From positions 27,614,878 to 27,678,877 of the forward strand of contig CM037833.1 of assembly GCA_021234535.1 (NCBI GenBank): 64,000 bases of DNA, in the 5' to 3' direction. Both the position numbers and the translations under genes were made by a program. Each line of letters opens with the position of its first letter. The first letter of the stretch is position 1. The stretch is from Stichopus chloronotus (taxonomy: Eukaryota > Echinodermata > Holothuroidea > Aspidochirotida > Stichopodidae). Below, in pieces: positions 61,930 to 64,000 of the stretch. The notes under the pieces were generated by a model. It did no database searches and was not told where the DNA came from. It was given only the letters and a program-made list of their open reading frames with translations.

Positions 61930-64000
61930 AAAAAAACTCTACTTAAAAGTTCATAAAATTCCATTCGTAATAATGAAAGGTCATCTCCATGGTAAATTCC
62001 TTATAAAAAAAAGAAAAAAAAAAGAGACAACGGTAATTTGACTTACTGTGAAAACTGGTCAAATGAGTATGGAAAAATACTCGAATGGTTTAATATTAAA
62101 GGACAGATCAATGAAAGATAAAAGAGATATGTGAAAGTTACAATAGTTGTGACTCACTAAATTCGAAACATTAATGCGTGAGAGAAAGAACCAAAGGGGA
62201 CAGTGATCCCGCAGGAGGGGATAACATTTATTTGGTTTTTTCAACAGTGAAATATTAGATGCTGTAATTGATTGCACAACCGCGATCACACGGTAGATTC
62301 CTCAGGCTACCCGTGATTCGTTGTCACAATTGTGCAATCAATCGCATTGTTTGCAAACCGTTAACTACGGAAAAACAAAACAAGTACAGTAGTAAACTGT
62401 AACGAGGAATTCCGAATCTATATTATTTCACCATTATATTCTTTACAATATTCAATGATACGAAACTGTAGAAATGTATTGTAATACTGTAAAGCCGAGT
62501 TCACCTCATTTCTTCCTTATGAGGATGTACTTGCTGTTCTTTGTTTCATTTTGGAATTACGTAGAAGCTTACGGGAAGTAAATTGGAATAAACACGATTT
62601 GTAAATTGAATTCTAAAATCACGATTGAAATGTATTAGGTGCCATGGATAGCCCTTCAATGAGACTCTCTCCCAAAACGAATTCTCAATCACAGAAGAAG
62701 ATGCTACCGTCTTTTGGAGAGAGAAGAGGATTCGAATGTGTGAATGTGTGTATGTGTATGTATGCGTGTTTGTATGAATGTATGTATTTTGCCTTTATAT
62801 GTACATAACATGTGTGTAATTTCTACCATAATAATAAACTTATAATTGTCGTAGAATTGGTTCAGTTTAATTGTTGTATAAGAGTCCCTTGAATAATTCC
62901 AGTGTGGCCAGCAGTGTCTGAATGCATTTTTTTTTTTTTTCGTTACTCTTGTCTACATGTGTTACAACAATCTTCAGCTGTGAAATGTAGGGTGTGCTTA
63001 CCCAAGTTCCATAGGTTAATTTAATACATTGGGGCTTTATATTACATTGGGAGCCATTTTACAACGCAAACGAGTTCGATCTTTTCTTGTCCTCAGTGTT
63101 CCTGCCATGATGTATCATATATGGCTTAGTCCAGGACAATAAAATGTGGAATCATGAGCTGAACTAATCAATGAACATGTTTAACAGATTTCAATATGAA
63201 ATATATAAATTACATCAAGTCGATCAAACACTGACCATTTACACTGTACAATTGCGTAAAAGCGTCCCATCATTTTTGTCATGTTCTGAATATGTTCTGA
63301 AATTGTATCTTCCGTCAAAGGTCAAAGGTCGCAGACAAAATGCTTTGAAAGTATGTGTCACGATTTCCTTCTAGACAGTTAATCTAATGAACCTCAAACT
63401 TGGTCGTTAGGTATCTGATTCTGATATGTAGTGCTCACTCGATCGGTGACATCATATGTCCACACGACACATAATACAGTACAGTGGGTTATGTTAGTAC
63501 AAGGCGCTACATTTCTTATTATACCTTTGTTTTTGCATGCACTGTGAACTTATATTTTAACCTGTGCAACCATGTTTTAACTGAGCGATTATATTTAACC
63601 ACAGTGTAATTTGGTATGCTTTTGGTAGAACCTCTGCTCAGTGTTTTTTTACTGTTACATGTATTGTATGCACTTGCCAAGAATTGAGGGGTTTACAGAA
63701 CGTTTGTGCGTGAAAAGAAATTGAGTTACGCAAATGATTGTGACGTGTTTTTTAGAACTATTAATAAACAGCCAGAGTGGATGCGCTGATGTGAGAACTT
63801 AAAGGAAATCAAAGGATTAACGTGACGCACATGCGATGTACATGAGAACATGTACTTTCACGTGCACGTGACTTCTACTTTCACACATCCGTATGCCCCG
63901 GTCACACTCTAGCAAATCCCTTACTGCGACTGCTTGCAACTGGGTCATTTTGAAAATGTTTGCTACATCTCCGCACGGACTGCGTCGAGTTGCATTGAGT
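61930..64000. other. Gene-free right flank
   Basis: Apart from the hairpin I see no coding exon. A TGTG/TATG-rich stretch lies at 62.73-62.80 kb, a DR1-type AGGTCAAAGGTCG at 63319-63331 and a double E-box TCACGTGCACGTGA at 63858-63871. These could belong to a neighbour beyond the window. Confidence 0.4.
62264..62345. repeat. Imperfect ~80-nt inverted repeat (hairpin)
   Basis: ATTGATTGCACAA on the left pairs with TTGTGCAATCAAT on the right. Nearer the loop, ATCAC pairs with GTGAT and GGTAG with CTACC. The loop is about 10 nt. An asymmetric bulge interrupts the stem on the right arm. Size is in the range of a microRNA precursor, but the bulge makes that weak. Confidence 0.4.

Overview
The window is AT-rich animal DNA: long introns with GT..AG boundaries, homopolymer and microsatellite tracts, and a decayed LINE. 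No prokaryotic gene layout is present. The gene content points to a marine invertebrate deuterostome. There are two tandem IL-17-type cytokine genes, a many-exon WFIKKN-type secreted inhibitor gene, and a single-exon divergent rhodopsin-class receptor. An echinoderm (sea cucumber or sea urchin) is my best guess. That is inference from gene families and base composition, not from a species marker.

Region 1 (about 1.2-16.4 kb, + strand) holds two tandemly duplicated four-exon IL-17-like genes, with coding spans 1548-3664 and 11536-14247. Both have a 15-nt first coding exon, the same intron phases, and a conserved proximal promoter. That promoter carries a kappaB-like GGGGAATACCC about 100 bp upstream of a TATA-like box. 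The duplicated unit reaches beyond the genes: matching collinear sequence reappears near 8.95-9.2 kb and 16.08-16.3 kb. Between the copies lie a decayed minus-strand ORF cluster (6.0-7.4 kb) and a CATATGGG-rich patch (7.65-7.83 kb).

Region 2 (16.4-25.9 kb) shows no convincing gene. Its clearest structure is a degenerate ~15-bp tandem repeat near 23.6-23.85 kb.

Region 3 (25.93-49.0 kb, - strand) is one gene of 11 coding exons and 611 codons. I assembled it from splice sites and reading phases. It encodes signal peptide, WAP, follistatin/Kazal, Ig, Kunitz, Kunitz and NTR, which is the WFIKKN (GASP) architecture. Its large introns hold two copies of one ~160-bp inverted-repeat element, a TAC/TGC triplet tract and a GC-rich foldback.

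Region 4 (49-60.6 kb) holds a 5'-truncated, frameshifted non-LTR retrotransposon on the - strand (about 52.84-55.62 kb) and a TA microsatellite joined to a TATTCAG heptamer array (58.16-58.34 kb).

Region 5 (60.6-64 kb, + strand) holds an intact 336-residue seven-helix receptor ORF. About 230 bp past its stop is a perfect 24-bp-arm palindrome with AATAAA on both strands.

The IL-17 ligands are probably secreted immune cytokines. The WFIKKN-like protein is probably a secreted binder of TGF-beta-family ligands and proteases. Nothing in the sequence shows that these genes act together.
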